From NCBI GenBank assembly GCA_015060245.1, contig SUYU01000011.1:22834-86833 (forward strand): a DNA stretch of 64,000 nucleotides, read 5' to 3'. How positions within the stretch are numbered: the stretch's first letter is position 1; the number at the start of each line of letters is the position of its first letter. The translations under genes and the position numbers were made by a program. The stretch is from Bacteroidales bacterium. Its GTDB lineage: Bacteria; Bacteroidota; Bacteroidia; Bacteroidales; UBA932. Of this stretch, positions 35,892-43,902 are shown in pieces. The notes under the pieces were generated by a model. The model did no database searches, was not told where the DNA came from, and was given only the letters and a program-made list of their open reading frames with translations.

Positions 35892-37094
35892 ATGGAAGAT
35901 AAGATATCATTATGCCAACTTCAGCAAAGGTTGAAAGGCGCAGTTGATGATGCGGTGCCCGGATATGTTTGGGTAACGGCTGAAATTGGTGAGGTAAAGG
36001 GCAACCCTAACGGACACTGGTATCTTGAACTGGTAGATTATGATCAGGAGGGAAAAACCATAGCGGCCAAGGCCCGTGCTACCATCTGGAGCAGGGCTGC
36101 ATCGCTGCTCATACCATATTTTACTACCACGGCAGGTGTGCCTCTTGCGGCAGGAATGAGGTTGTTGGTAAAGGTTCAGGTGCAGTATTCTGCCGTATAT
36201 GGCCTTTCGCTCAACATACTTGATATTGACCCCTCTTATACTATAGGGGAGTTTGAACTGGAACGGCAGCGAGTCATAAACCGTTTGCAGCGAGAGGGAA
36301 TGTTCGGGGTCAATGCACAGTTGCAGTTGCCGGTGCTTCCAAAACGTCTGGCCGTGATTTCTTCACCGGCTGCCGCAGGATACAGGGATTTCATGAAGCA
36401 CCTTTCGGAACAGGAGAGCGGAGTCTCGGTTTATACACGGCTCTTTGTCGCCCCGATGCAGGGCGCAGATGCTCCGCAGGGAATAATAGCGGCACTTGAG
36501 GCTGTGGCCGACGGGTTGTCTGCCGATGAGGCATATGATGCCGTTGTAATCATAAGGGGCGGTGGCAGTGCCCTGGAACTTGCATGTTATGATGATTATG
36601 AACTGGCGCTGAATATTGCTCAGTTTCCTCTGCCGGTTATTGTGGGTGTGGGGCACGACCATGATTTTCATGTCGCAGACATGGTGGCTCATACATCCTG
36701 CAAGACACCTACTGCAGTTGCCGATTTTATCATTGGTCTCTATATGGAGCAGTCTGCAAGGCTTGAAGCCATGTTGCACCGATGCAGGATAGCGCTCAAT
36801 GGAATTATTGCAGCAGAGGAGGGAAAACTTGCAAGATTTGCCGACAGACTGAAAAATTCTTGCAGGATGATGGTGGCCGATAAGGAGAATAAACTTAACT
36901 TTGTGGAGTTCAAGATAAAGGCAATGGATCCGCGGCAGATTCTCCAGAGAGGATTTGCAATGGTTGCCGGAGAGGATGGAAGACGCCTGGTTTCGGCAGA
37001 TGATATACCGTCGGGAGGAAAGATGAAACTTTTTATGAAGGATGGTGTTGTTGAACTGGATTTTGTTGTCAGGGAACGTAAAGGAAAAGAATGA
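35892..37094 (+). CDS. xseA: Exodeoxyribonuclease VII large subunit
   Basis: 400 residues: an N-terminal OB-fold (YVWVTAEIGEVKGNPNGHWYLELVD) and the catalytic domain with LAVISSPAAAGYRDF, IIRGGGSALELACYDDYELA and VGVGHDHDFHVADMVAHTSCKTPTAVADF. It degrades single-stranded DNA together with XseB, whose gene overlaps by four bases. Confidence 0.94.
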   Translation: MEDKISLCQLQQRLKGAVDDAVPGYVWVTAEIGEVKGNPNGHWYLELVDYDQEGKTIAAKARATIWSRAASLLIPYFTTTAGVPLAAGMRLLVKVQVQYSAVYGLSLNILDIDPSYTIGEFELERQRVINRLQREGMFGVNAQLQLPVLPKRLAVISSPAAAGYRDFMKHLSEQESGVSVYTRLFVAPMQGADAPQGIIAALEAVADGLSADEAYDAVVIIRGGGSALELACYDDYELALNIAQFPLPVIVGVGHDHDFHVADMVAHTSCKTPTAVADFIIGLYMEQSARLEAMLHRCRIALNGIIAAEEGKLARFADRLKNSCRMMVADKENKLNFVEFKIKAMDPRQILQRGFAMVAGEDGRRLVSADDIPSGGKMKLFMKDGVVELDFVVRERKGKE

Positions 37095-37279
37095 ATATGA
37101 AAGAAATGGGCTATGACGTGGCGTTTGCGCGTCTGGAGGAGATTGTAAAGAGGCTGGAGAGCAGTGATACCTCTTTGGATGAGGTGGAAGGATACCTCAA
37201 GGAGGCTGTATCCCTTGTTGAGTACTGCAAGAATGAACTCAAGGGATACAAAGAGAATTTTGAATCATTGTTGGACTAA
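37091..37279 (+). CDS. xseB: Exodeoxyribonuclease VII small subunit
   Basis: 62 residues, helical, with the family core FARLEEIVKRLESSDTSLDE and LKEAVSLVEYCKNEL. Several copies bind one XseA. It overlaps xseA (ATGA). Confidence 0.92.
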   Translation: MNMKEMGYDVAFARLEEIVKRLESSDTSLDEVEGYLKEAVSLVEYCKNELKGYKENFESLLD

Positions 37280-37289
37280 AATTTTTGTT

Positions 37290-39263
37290 ATGATATTTGA
37301 TAACGACGCATATTTGGAGCCTTTCAAAAAGCAGATTACCAACAGGTATATGCAATTGGTCATAAGAAGAAACGAGTTGGCCGGCTACGGAAAGAAATTG
37401 AAGGATGCCATAAATAACCACCTCTACTATGGTGTTCACAAGGAGGGAGATTGCTGGGCCTTCAGGGAGTATGCCCCAAATGCAACGGCAATATATGTTG
37501 TAGGAGATTTCAACGGGTGGCAGCAACTTCCGGAGTACAGCATGCAGAATATTGGAGGCGGCAACTGGGAGTTGAAACTTCCCCACTATATGGTTCGTCA
37601 TGGAGAACTCTTCAAGTGGCATGTCTATTGGAACGGAGGCGACGGAGAGAGGTTGCCATCATATGCAACAAGATGTGTACAGGATAAGCAGACCTACCTG
37701 TTTGCAGCCCAAGTGTGGCAACCTGCACAGCCTTATGAGTGGAAACACAAGTTCGCAAAAAAAGTGGATAATCCGCTTATATATGAGGTCCATATAGGTA
37801 TGGCCGGGGAGGAACTGGCTGTTGCCTCATTCCGTAACTTTACAAAAAATGTATTGCCTCATGTGGCAAAAATGGGTTACAACACTCTGCAGATAATGGC
37901 TCTGCAGGAGCATCCGTATTACGGCTCTTTCGGTTATCAGGTTTCAAACTTCTTTGCATTGAGTTCACGTTTCGGAACGCCTGAGGATTTCAAGGAACTT
38001 GTTGATACAGCGCACTCAATGGGTATAGCAGTAATCATGGATATAGTGCACTCGCATGCAGTGAAGAATGAACTTGAGGGGTTGAGCAATATCGACGGTT
38101 CGGGCGGATTGCCATATTTTCATGAGGGTGCAAAGGGTGACCATCCTGCCTGGGGAACCAGATGTTTCAACTATGGCAGATATGAGACACTGCAGTTCCT
38201 TTTGAGCAACTGCAAGTTCTGGATGGAGGAGTATAATCTCGACGGTTTCCGCTTTGACGGCATAACCAGCATGCTCTATTGGGACCACGGACTCGGCAAG
38301 TGCTTTACAACATATGACGATTATTTCAGCGGAAATACAGATGAGGATGCGGTTACATATCTTGGTCTTGCCAATATTCTTGTAAAGGAGATTAAACCTA
38401 CTGCATTCACAATAGCGGAGGATATGAGTGGAATGCCGGGCCTTGCAGCCTCGATCCAGGAGTATGGAACCGGTTTTGATTTCAGGATGAGCATGGGTGT
38501 GGCGGACCATTGGATCAAGTGGATCAAGGAGGTGAGCGATGAAAACTGGAATGTCTGCAACATGTGGTATGAACTTACAAACAAGAGGGCAGATGAAAAG
38601 ACCATAAGTTATGCCGAGTGTCATGACCAGGCTATGGTGGGCGACAAGACCATCATATTCAGGTTGATGGACAAGGAGATGTATACAAGCATGAACCTGG
38701 AGTCGCAGAGCCTGGTTGTAGACAGAGGCATTGCCCTGCACAAGATGATAAGGCTCCTTACCGCTGCAACTTCTGGCAACGGCTATCTTACATTCATGGG
38801 CAATGAGTTCGGCCATCCGGAGTGGATAGATTTTCCGCGTGAAGGAAATGAGTGGTCATACATGTATGCAAGGCGCCAGTGGTCGTTGTGTGAGAGTCCG
38901 TTCTTGAGATATGGAAAACTGATGGCATTTGAGCAGGCCATGATAGGATTCATGAAAAGGAAAAAAATATTGTCAGCACCTCCGGTATCCATATACAACG
39001 ATGAGCATAAACAGATTCTTGTAATGGAGAGGAATGGTTATATTTTCGTATTCAATTTCAGCCCTTGCAACTCTTATGAGAACTATTTTGTAAAGGCGCA
39101 GCCGGGTGAATATAAAATAATTCTTGATACCGACTGGAAAGAATTCAACGGATTTGGCCGCAACAACAGGCGTGCGGCGCATTTTACAATGCCTCAAGGA
39201 GATGATAATTTCTTGTCGCTTTATTTACCGTCTCGAAGTGCTTTTGTTTTGCGCAAAAAATAA
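37290..39263 (+). CDS. glgB: 1,4-alpha-glucan branching enzyme (GH13, eukaryote-like)
   Basis: Introduces alpha-1,6 branches into glycogen. It is 657 residues from ATG 37290: an N-terminal CBM48 (WAFREYAPNATAIYVVGDFNGW), the GH13 barrel with VIMDIVHSH, nucleophile Asp in LDGFRFDGITSM, acid Glu in TIAEDMSG, and the YAECHDQAMVGDKT segment, then a beta-domain. The composition resembles the eukaryotic-type (GH13_8) branching enzymes common in Bacteroidota. It starts 10 bases after xseB and heads the glycogen block. Confidence 0.93.
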   Translation: MIFDNDAYLEPFKKQITNRYMQLVIRRNELAGYGKKLKDAINNHLYYGVHKEGDCWAFREYAPNATAIYVVGDFNGWQQLPEYSMQNIGGGNWELKLPHYMVRHGELFKWHVYWNGGDGERLPSYATRCVQDKQTYLFAAQVWQPAQPYEWKHKFAKKVDNPLIYEVHIGMAGEELAVASFRNFTKNVLPHVAKMGYNTLQIMALQEHPYYGSFGYQVSNFFALSSRFGTPEDFKELVDTAHSMGIAVIMDIVHSHAVKNELEGLSNIDGSGGLPYFHEGAKGDHPAWGTRCFNYGRYETLQFLLSNCKFWMEEYNLDGFRFDGITSMLYWDHGLGKCFTTYDDYFSGNTDEDAVTYLGLANILVKEIKPTAFTIAEDMSGMPGLAASIQEYGTGFDFRMSMGVADHWIKWIKEVSDENWNVCNMWYELTNKRADEKTISYAECHDQAMVGDKTIIFRLMDKEMYTSMNLESQSLVVDRGIALHKMIRLLTAATSGNGYLTFMGNEFGHPEWIDFPREGNEWSYMYARRQWSLCESPFLRYGKLMAFEQAMIGFMKRKKILSAPPVSIYNDEHKQILVMERNGYIFVFNFSPCNSYENYFVKAQPGEYKIILDTDWKEFNGFGRNNRRAAHFTMPQGDDNFLSLYLPSRSAFVLRKK

Positions 39264-39273
39264 CTTATATTTG
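39243..39273 (+). promoter_or_regulatory. Promoter of the debranching-enzyme gene
   Basis: TTTG at 39243-39246, 19-base spacer, TATATTTG at 39266-39273. The -33 box lies inside the end of glgB, so the downstream glycogen genes have their own start. Confidence 0.75.
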
Positions 39274-39295
39274 CGCCGTAAAAAAAATAGTTAAA

Positions 39296-41230
39296 ATGGC
39301 TTATTTGGAATTTAATAAAGAGGAACTTGTAAATCTTGAGTATTCTTTGGAGAGGGAGATTCTTTTGACAAACAGGGCCGGTGGTTATATCAATACCACA
39401 ATTGTAGGGTGCAATACCCGAAAATATCATGGTCTGCTGGTTGTTCCAATAGAGAAATTCGGCAATGAGAGACATATCCTGTTGTCAACTCTTCATGAAT
39501 CATTGGTTCAGCACGGACAGGTTTTCAATCTTGGAATCAGTTCTTATGGCAAGGTATATGAACCGAGAGGCCATAAGTACATCATAGATTTCGAGATGGA
39601 TTATGCTTCTACCATCACATATAGGGTCGGTGGTATGAAATTCAGTAAAACAATAATGTTTGTCAGGGAGACAGAGGAGGTGTTGATAAAATACACATTG
39701 CTGGAGGCTCACTCTGATACAAAACTGAGAATAAAACCTTTCTTGGCTTACCGCAACATACATGCCCTAACCAAAGCGAATGCAGGTGCAAACACCAAAT
39801 ATGAGAAGATTCAGAATGGTGTTGCGTTCAAGATGTATGACGGATTCCCTACTACCAATCTTCAGTTGAACAAGGCTGGGGAGTGGATTGCAAATCCGGA
39901 CTGGTATTATGGCGTTACATATAAGGAGGAGAGCAGAAGAGGATTTGATGACAAGGAGGATTTGTTTGTTCCCGGTTATTTTGAAGTTCCAATCAAGAAG
40001 GGCGAGAGCATCATTTTGTCTGCGTCAACTTCACAGATCAAGACCCGCAGCCTCAAGAAACGCTTTGACGATGAGGTTGCAAAGAGAGTTGACAATGCAA
40101 GAAACAGTTTTGAGGATTGTCTCAAACTTGCCGGACAGCAGTGTGTGCTCAAACAGAACAACAAATACAGCGTTTGTGCAGGTTATACCTGGGATTATGA
40201 GGATTTGCGTTACTCACTTATCGCAATTCCGGGCTTGACCCTTTTCAACGATGGTGATACCAAACATTTTGAGGCTGTAATCGAGAATTTGCTTACAGAG
40301 AAGAGAGACCGCATATTCAAGGCCGGAAACGAACCTGATCTTCCATTGTGGCTCTTCAGAACTATGCAACAATATATTGAGTTTGGTGCAAAACCTGAGT
40401 ATGTATGGAAGAAATACGGTAAGGATCTTGTGGCCATTCTGGATACGTACCGTAATGGAGAGAGAGATGAGGTGATGTTGCACGAGAACGGACTTCTATG
40501 GTGCAAGAAAGATGGTGTTCCGCTCTCATGGATGAATGTCTGTGACAAGGTTACAGGTCAGCCGCTTACTGAGAGGGCAGGTTATCAGGTTGAGACCAAT
40601 GCCTTATGGTACAATGCTCTCTGCTTTGCAGTTGAGATGGACAAGGAGTATGGCAAGGGCAAACTTGAGGCTACATGGAAGCGAACAATCCAAAGCATAA
40701 AGAACAATTATACAAATTACTTCTGGGTAGAGGAGCGCAGACATCTTGCGGATTATTGCGACGAAAGGGGCAAAAACATATTTACCCGTCCTAACCAGTT
40801 GGTTGCTGCTGTCCTTCCGTACTCTCCTGTTGAGGATGATATCAAGATGGAGGTGTTGAGGGCTGTAAAAAGAGAACTTCTTACAATGCGCGGCGTAAGG
40901 ACATTGTCTCCAAAGAATCCGCTTTACAAAGGTGTCTACGAGGGTGACCAGTTCCACAGGGATACGGCTCACCATAACGGTTGCGCCTTCCCATGGTTGC
41001 TCGGATTGTACATTGAGGCCCAACTCAAATTGGTAGGAAAATCATTTGCAAAACAGGCCAGGGAGTTGCTCGGTGCCTTTGAGGAGGATATAAATATCCA
41101 TGGCGTGGGTTCAATAGCAGAACTTTATGACGGAGACCCTTCTCACAGACCTCATGGATGCATATCATCTTCGGTGAGTGTTGCAGAGATTATTCGTGGA
41201 AAATATTTGTTAAATAAAATAAAGAAATAG
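39296..41230 (+). CDS. Glycogen debranching enzyme (amylo-alpha-1,6-glucosidase type)
   Basis: 644 residues. The N-terminal GDE_N domain has the typical EREILLTNRAGGYINTTIVGCNTRKYHGLLV; the C-terminal (alpha/alpha)6 glucosidase domain (GH133-like) has AGYTWDYEDLRYSLIAIPGL, NALWYNALCFA and YEGDQFHRDTAHHNGCAFPWLLGLYIEA. It hydrolyses alpha-1,6 branches in glycogen. It is followed after two bases by the glycosyltransferase gene. Confidence 0.92.
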   Translation: MAYLEFNKEELVNLEYSLEREILLTNRAGGYINTTIVGCNTRKYHGLLVVPIEKFGNERHILLSTLHESLVQHGQVFNLGISSYGKVYEPRGHKYIIDFEMDYASTITYRVGGMKFSKTIMFVRETEEVLIKYTLLEAHSDTKLRIKPFLAYRNIHALTKANAGANTKYEKIQNGVAFKMYDGFPTTNLQLNKAGEWIANPDWYYGVTYKEESRRGFDDKEDLFVPGYFEVPIKKGESIILSASTSQIKTRSLKKRFDDEVAKRVDNARNSFEDCLKLAGQQCVLKQNNKYSVCAGYTWDYEDLRYSLIAIPGLTLFNDGDTKHFEAVIENLLTEKRDRIFKAGNEPDLPLWLFRTMQQYIEFGAKPEYVWKKYGKDLVAILDTYRNGERDEVMLHENGLLWCKKDGVPLSWMNVCDKVTGQPLTERAGYQVETNALWYNALCFAVEMDKEYGKGKLEATWKRTIQSIKNNYTNYFWVEERRHLADYCDERGKNIFTRPNQLVAAVLPYSPVEDDIKMEVLRAVKRELLTMRGVRTLSPKNPLYKGVYEGDQFHRDTAHHNGCAFPWLLGLYIEAQLKLVGKSFAKQARELLGAFEEDINIHGVGSIAELYDGDPSHRPHGCISSSVSVAEIIRGKYLLNKIKK

Positions 41231-41232
41231 CA

Positions 41233-42522
41233 ATGAAAGTTTTAATGTTCGGTTGGGAATTTCCTCCTCATATTGCCGGTGGTTTGGGAACCGCATGCCA
41301 CGGCCTTACCAAAGGATTGGCCAAACATGATGTAGAGATACTCTTTGTGATGCCGTCCGCTTCCGGAGATGAGGATCAGTCTGCCGTAAAGATTGTAAAT
41401 GCGAGCGATGTTCCGTTTACCCAGACCTGGAGTGATATGCAGACTTTCTTGAACAAAGTTGACTTTCTTAGGGTTTCTTCTAACCTTGTTCCATATATAG
41501 ATCCTCAACTTTATTCAGAATATGGTTCTGAAATAAAAAGATCTGAGTACGAACAGTTCAAGGTGAAATATGGCGCCAAATACAAATTCTCCGGCAAATA
41601 TGGTGCAAACCTTATGGAGGAGGTTGCAAGTTATGCTATGGTGGCTGCAACCATCGCTTCAGAGAATACATTTGATGTCATACATGCCCATGACTGGCTA
41701 ACATATGCTGCCGGTATTGCTGCCAAAAGGATATCGGGCAAACCTCTTGTAATTCATGTTCACGCAACATCTTTTGATAGAGGAAGTGCAGACAACATTG
41801 ATACCCGTGTATTTGAGATTGAGAGAATGGGTATGTTGGAGGCTGATAAGGTTATTACAGTAAGTAATCTTACCAGAAATATAGTAATAAACAAATACGG
41901 AATAGATCCTTCAAAGGTAATTACCGTACACAATGCTGTTGATTTCAATGAGTTCCAGCAGGTTGACGTGAGAAGGGGCGTTGAGGACAAGATTGTTACT
42001 TTCTTGGGCCGCATCACTTTCCAGAAGGGACCTGAATATTTCATTGAGGCTGCAGCAAAGGTGCTCAAGCGTATGCCTAATGCCAGATTTGTTATGGCAG
42101 GTAACGGTGATCTGATGAACCGTTCAATCAGACGTGTGGCAAAATTGGGTATTGCCGACAGATTCCACTTCACAGGTTTCCTCAGAGGTGCGGATGTGAA
42201 GAAGATGTTCTCATATTCCGATGTATATGTGATGCCTTCTGTTTCTGAACCGTTCGGTATCTCACCTCTTGAGGCGATGAAGTCGAATGTGCCTACCATC
42301 ATTTCAAAACAGTCTGGTGTGGCAGAGGTACTTAAATATGCCATTAAGGTTGATTTCTGGGATATTGATGCCATGGCTGACGCAATGTACGGCCTGTTGG
42401 CTTATCCCGGTCTGTCGGAGATGAGCATAAGATGCGGTGTTGAAGAGGTTAATGCCTTGAAATGGGAAAATGCCGCTTTAAAAATCAAAGATGTTTATTC
42501 AATGGCCATTGCCGGAGAGTAG
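41233..42522 (+). CDS. Glycogen/starch synthase-like glycosyltransferase (GT-B)
   Basis: 429 residues, GT-B fold: the start MFGWEFPPHIAGGLGTACHGL has the GGLG loop of glycogen synthases; VIHAHDWLTYAAGIAAK, FLGRITFQKGPEYFIEAA and the E-x7-E motif EPFGISPLEAMK follow. The context (debranching enzyme, GH57, phosphorylase) supports a role in storage glucan synthesis or trimming. The sugar donor is not shown by the sequence. Confidence 0.85.
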   Translation: MKVLMFGWEFPPHIAGGLGTACHGLTKGLAKHDVEILFVMPSASGDEDQSAVKIVNASDVPFTQTWSDMQTFLNKVDFLRVSSNLVPYIDPQLYSEYGSEIKRSEYEQFKVKYGAKYKFSGKYGANLMEEVASYAMVAATIASENTFDVIHAHDWLTYAAGIAAKRISGKPLVIHVHATSFDRGSADNIDTRVFEIERMGMLEADKVITVSNLTRNIVINKYGIDPSKVITVHNAVDFNEFQQVDVRRGVEDKIVTFLGRITFQKGPEYFIEAAAKVLKRMPNARFVMAGNGDLMNRSIRRVAKLGIADRFHFTGFLRGADVKKMFSYSDVYVMPSVSEPFGISPLEAMKSNVPTIISKQSGVAEVLKYAIKVDFWDIDAMADAMYGLLAYPGLSEMSIRCGVEEVNALKWENAALKIKDVYSMAIAGE

Positions 42523-42552
42523 TTTTAAGTTAGAATAAAATAAGTAAAAGAT

Positions 42553-43770
42553 ATGGACAAGTCATTATGTTTTTATTTCCAAGTACATCAACCAGACAGG
42601 CTAAGATTGTACCGCTTTTTTGATATAGGAAATGATTCTCAGTATTTTGATGAATTTGCAAACAAGACAATTCTAAAGAGAGTTGCAGAGAGATGCTATC
42701 TCCCTATGAACTCGCTTATGTTGGAACTTATAGACAAATATAAGGGCCAGTTCAGAATTGCATATTCAATTTCAGGTGTTGCATTGGAGCAGTTCGAGAA
42801 GTATGCACCGGAGGTGTTGGAGAGTTTCAAGAGACTTGCTGCAACCAAATGTGTTGAGTTCCTGGCTGAGACATATTCCCACAGTTTGGCCTCTTTGGTG
42901 TCGGAGAAGGAGTTCAAGGCTCAGGTAAAGGCTCATGCTGCCGCTATCAAGAAGCACTTTGGCGTTACTCCAAAGGCTTTCAGAAATACCGAGTTGATAT
43001 ATTCTGACCAGATTGGAGCACAAGTGGCTGATATGGGTTACAATGTAATGCTTACAGAGGGTGCAAAGCACATTTTGGGATGGAAGAGTCCTAACTATCT
43101 GTATACAAATGCAATCAATCCAAAAATGAAACTTTTGTTGAAGAACTTCAACTTGAGCGACGACATTGCATTCCGTTTCTCTGACAGAAGCAACCCTAAC
43201 TGGCCGGTTACCAGCGAGAAGTATGCGCAATGGCTGAATGAGGCTTGCGTAAATGATGAGGTTGTAAATCTGTTTATGGATTATGAGACATTCGGTGAGC
43301 ATCAGAGACAATCTACAGGTATCTTTGAGTTCATGAGAGCATTGCCTGGCGCAGTCCTTGAGAACACAAACTTGAAGTTCCGCACTCCTTCGGAGGTGGC
43401 ACAGAAACATCAGCCTGTAGCGCCTCTACATGTGCCTTTTGCAATCTCTTGGGCAGATGAGGAGCGCGATACAAGTGCATGGATCGGAAATGAACTTCAG
43501 AACGAGGCTTTCCACAAATTGTATTCAATTGAGAAACAGGTAATGTCTACAAAAGATGAGAACCTTATCTCAGATTACAGAAAATTGCAGGAGAGTGACC
43601 ATTTCTACTATATGTGTACAAAATTCTTCTCTGACGGAGCCGTACACAAGTATTTCAACCCATACGATACACCATATGAGGCATTCATCAATTACATGAA
43701 CGCATTCAGTGATTTCCAGTTGAGAGTAGAGAAGGCTGTCGCTGCAAAAAAAAGAAAATCTTCAAAATAG
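42553..43770 (+). CDS. GH57 family glycoside hydrolase (alpha-amylase-like)
   Basis: 405 residues starting with the GH57 opening CFYFQVHQPDRLR, then IAYSISGVALEQFEKYAPEV, the nucleophile-region FRNTELIYSD and FMDYETFGEHQ with the conserved acid. It is intracellular, with no signal peptide. GH57 enzymes act as amylases, 4-alpha-glucanotransferases or branching enzymes; amylase/glucanotransferase is favoured by its place between the glycosyltransferase and the phosphorylase. The end is Lys-rich. Confidence 0.88.
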   Translation: MDKSLCFYFQVHQPDRLRLYRFFDIGNDSQYFDEFANKTILKRVAERCYLPMNSLMLELIDKYKGQFRIAYSISGVALEQFEKYAPEVLESFKRLAATKCVEFLAETYSHSLASLVSEKEFKAQVKAHAAAIKKHFGVTPKAFRNTELIYSDQIGAQVADMGYNVMLTEGAKHILGWKSPNYLYTNAINPKMKLLLKNFNLSDDIAFRFSDRSNPNWPVTSEKYAQWLNEACVNDEVVNLFMDYETFGEHQRQSTGIFEFMRALPGAVLENTNLKFRTPSEVAQKHQPVAPLHVPFAISWADEERDTSAWIGNELQNEAFHKLYSIEKQVMSTKDENLISDYRKLQESDHFYYMCTKFFSDGAVHKYFNPYDTPYEAFINYMNAFSDFQLRVEKAVAAKKRKSSK

Positions 43771-43791
43771 CGTAACATAAAGAGGATATAA

Positions 43792-43834
43792 TTAAAATCT
43801 GTCTTGGTGGCCTATGCTCCAGGACAGATTTTAA
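43792..43834 (+). terminator. Hairpin between the GH57 and phosphorylase genes
   Basis: TTAAAATCTGTC (43792-43803) pairs perfectly over 12 bases with GACAGATTTTAA (43823-43834). The T run after it is short, so it may be a terminator or a processing/stability hairpin. Confidence 0.6.
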
Positions 43835-43902
43835 AGGTTTTATATAGCGATATATACAGGATTAGATAAACAATATTAATTAATTTAAAAGAAAGGTATT
43901 AA

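Noticed and set aside
37164..37289. Longer N-terminus for glgB starting inside xseB
   Set aside because: The extra residues are the out-of-frame reading of xseB; homologous branching enzymes start near the ATG at 37290.
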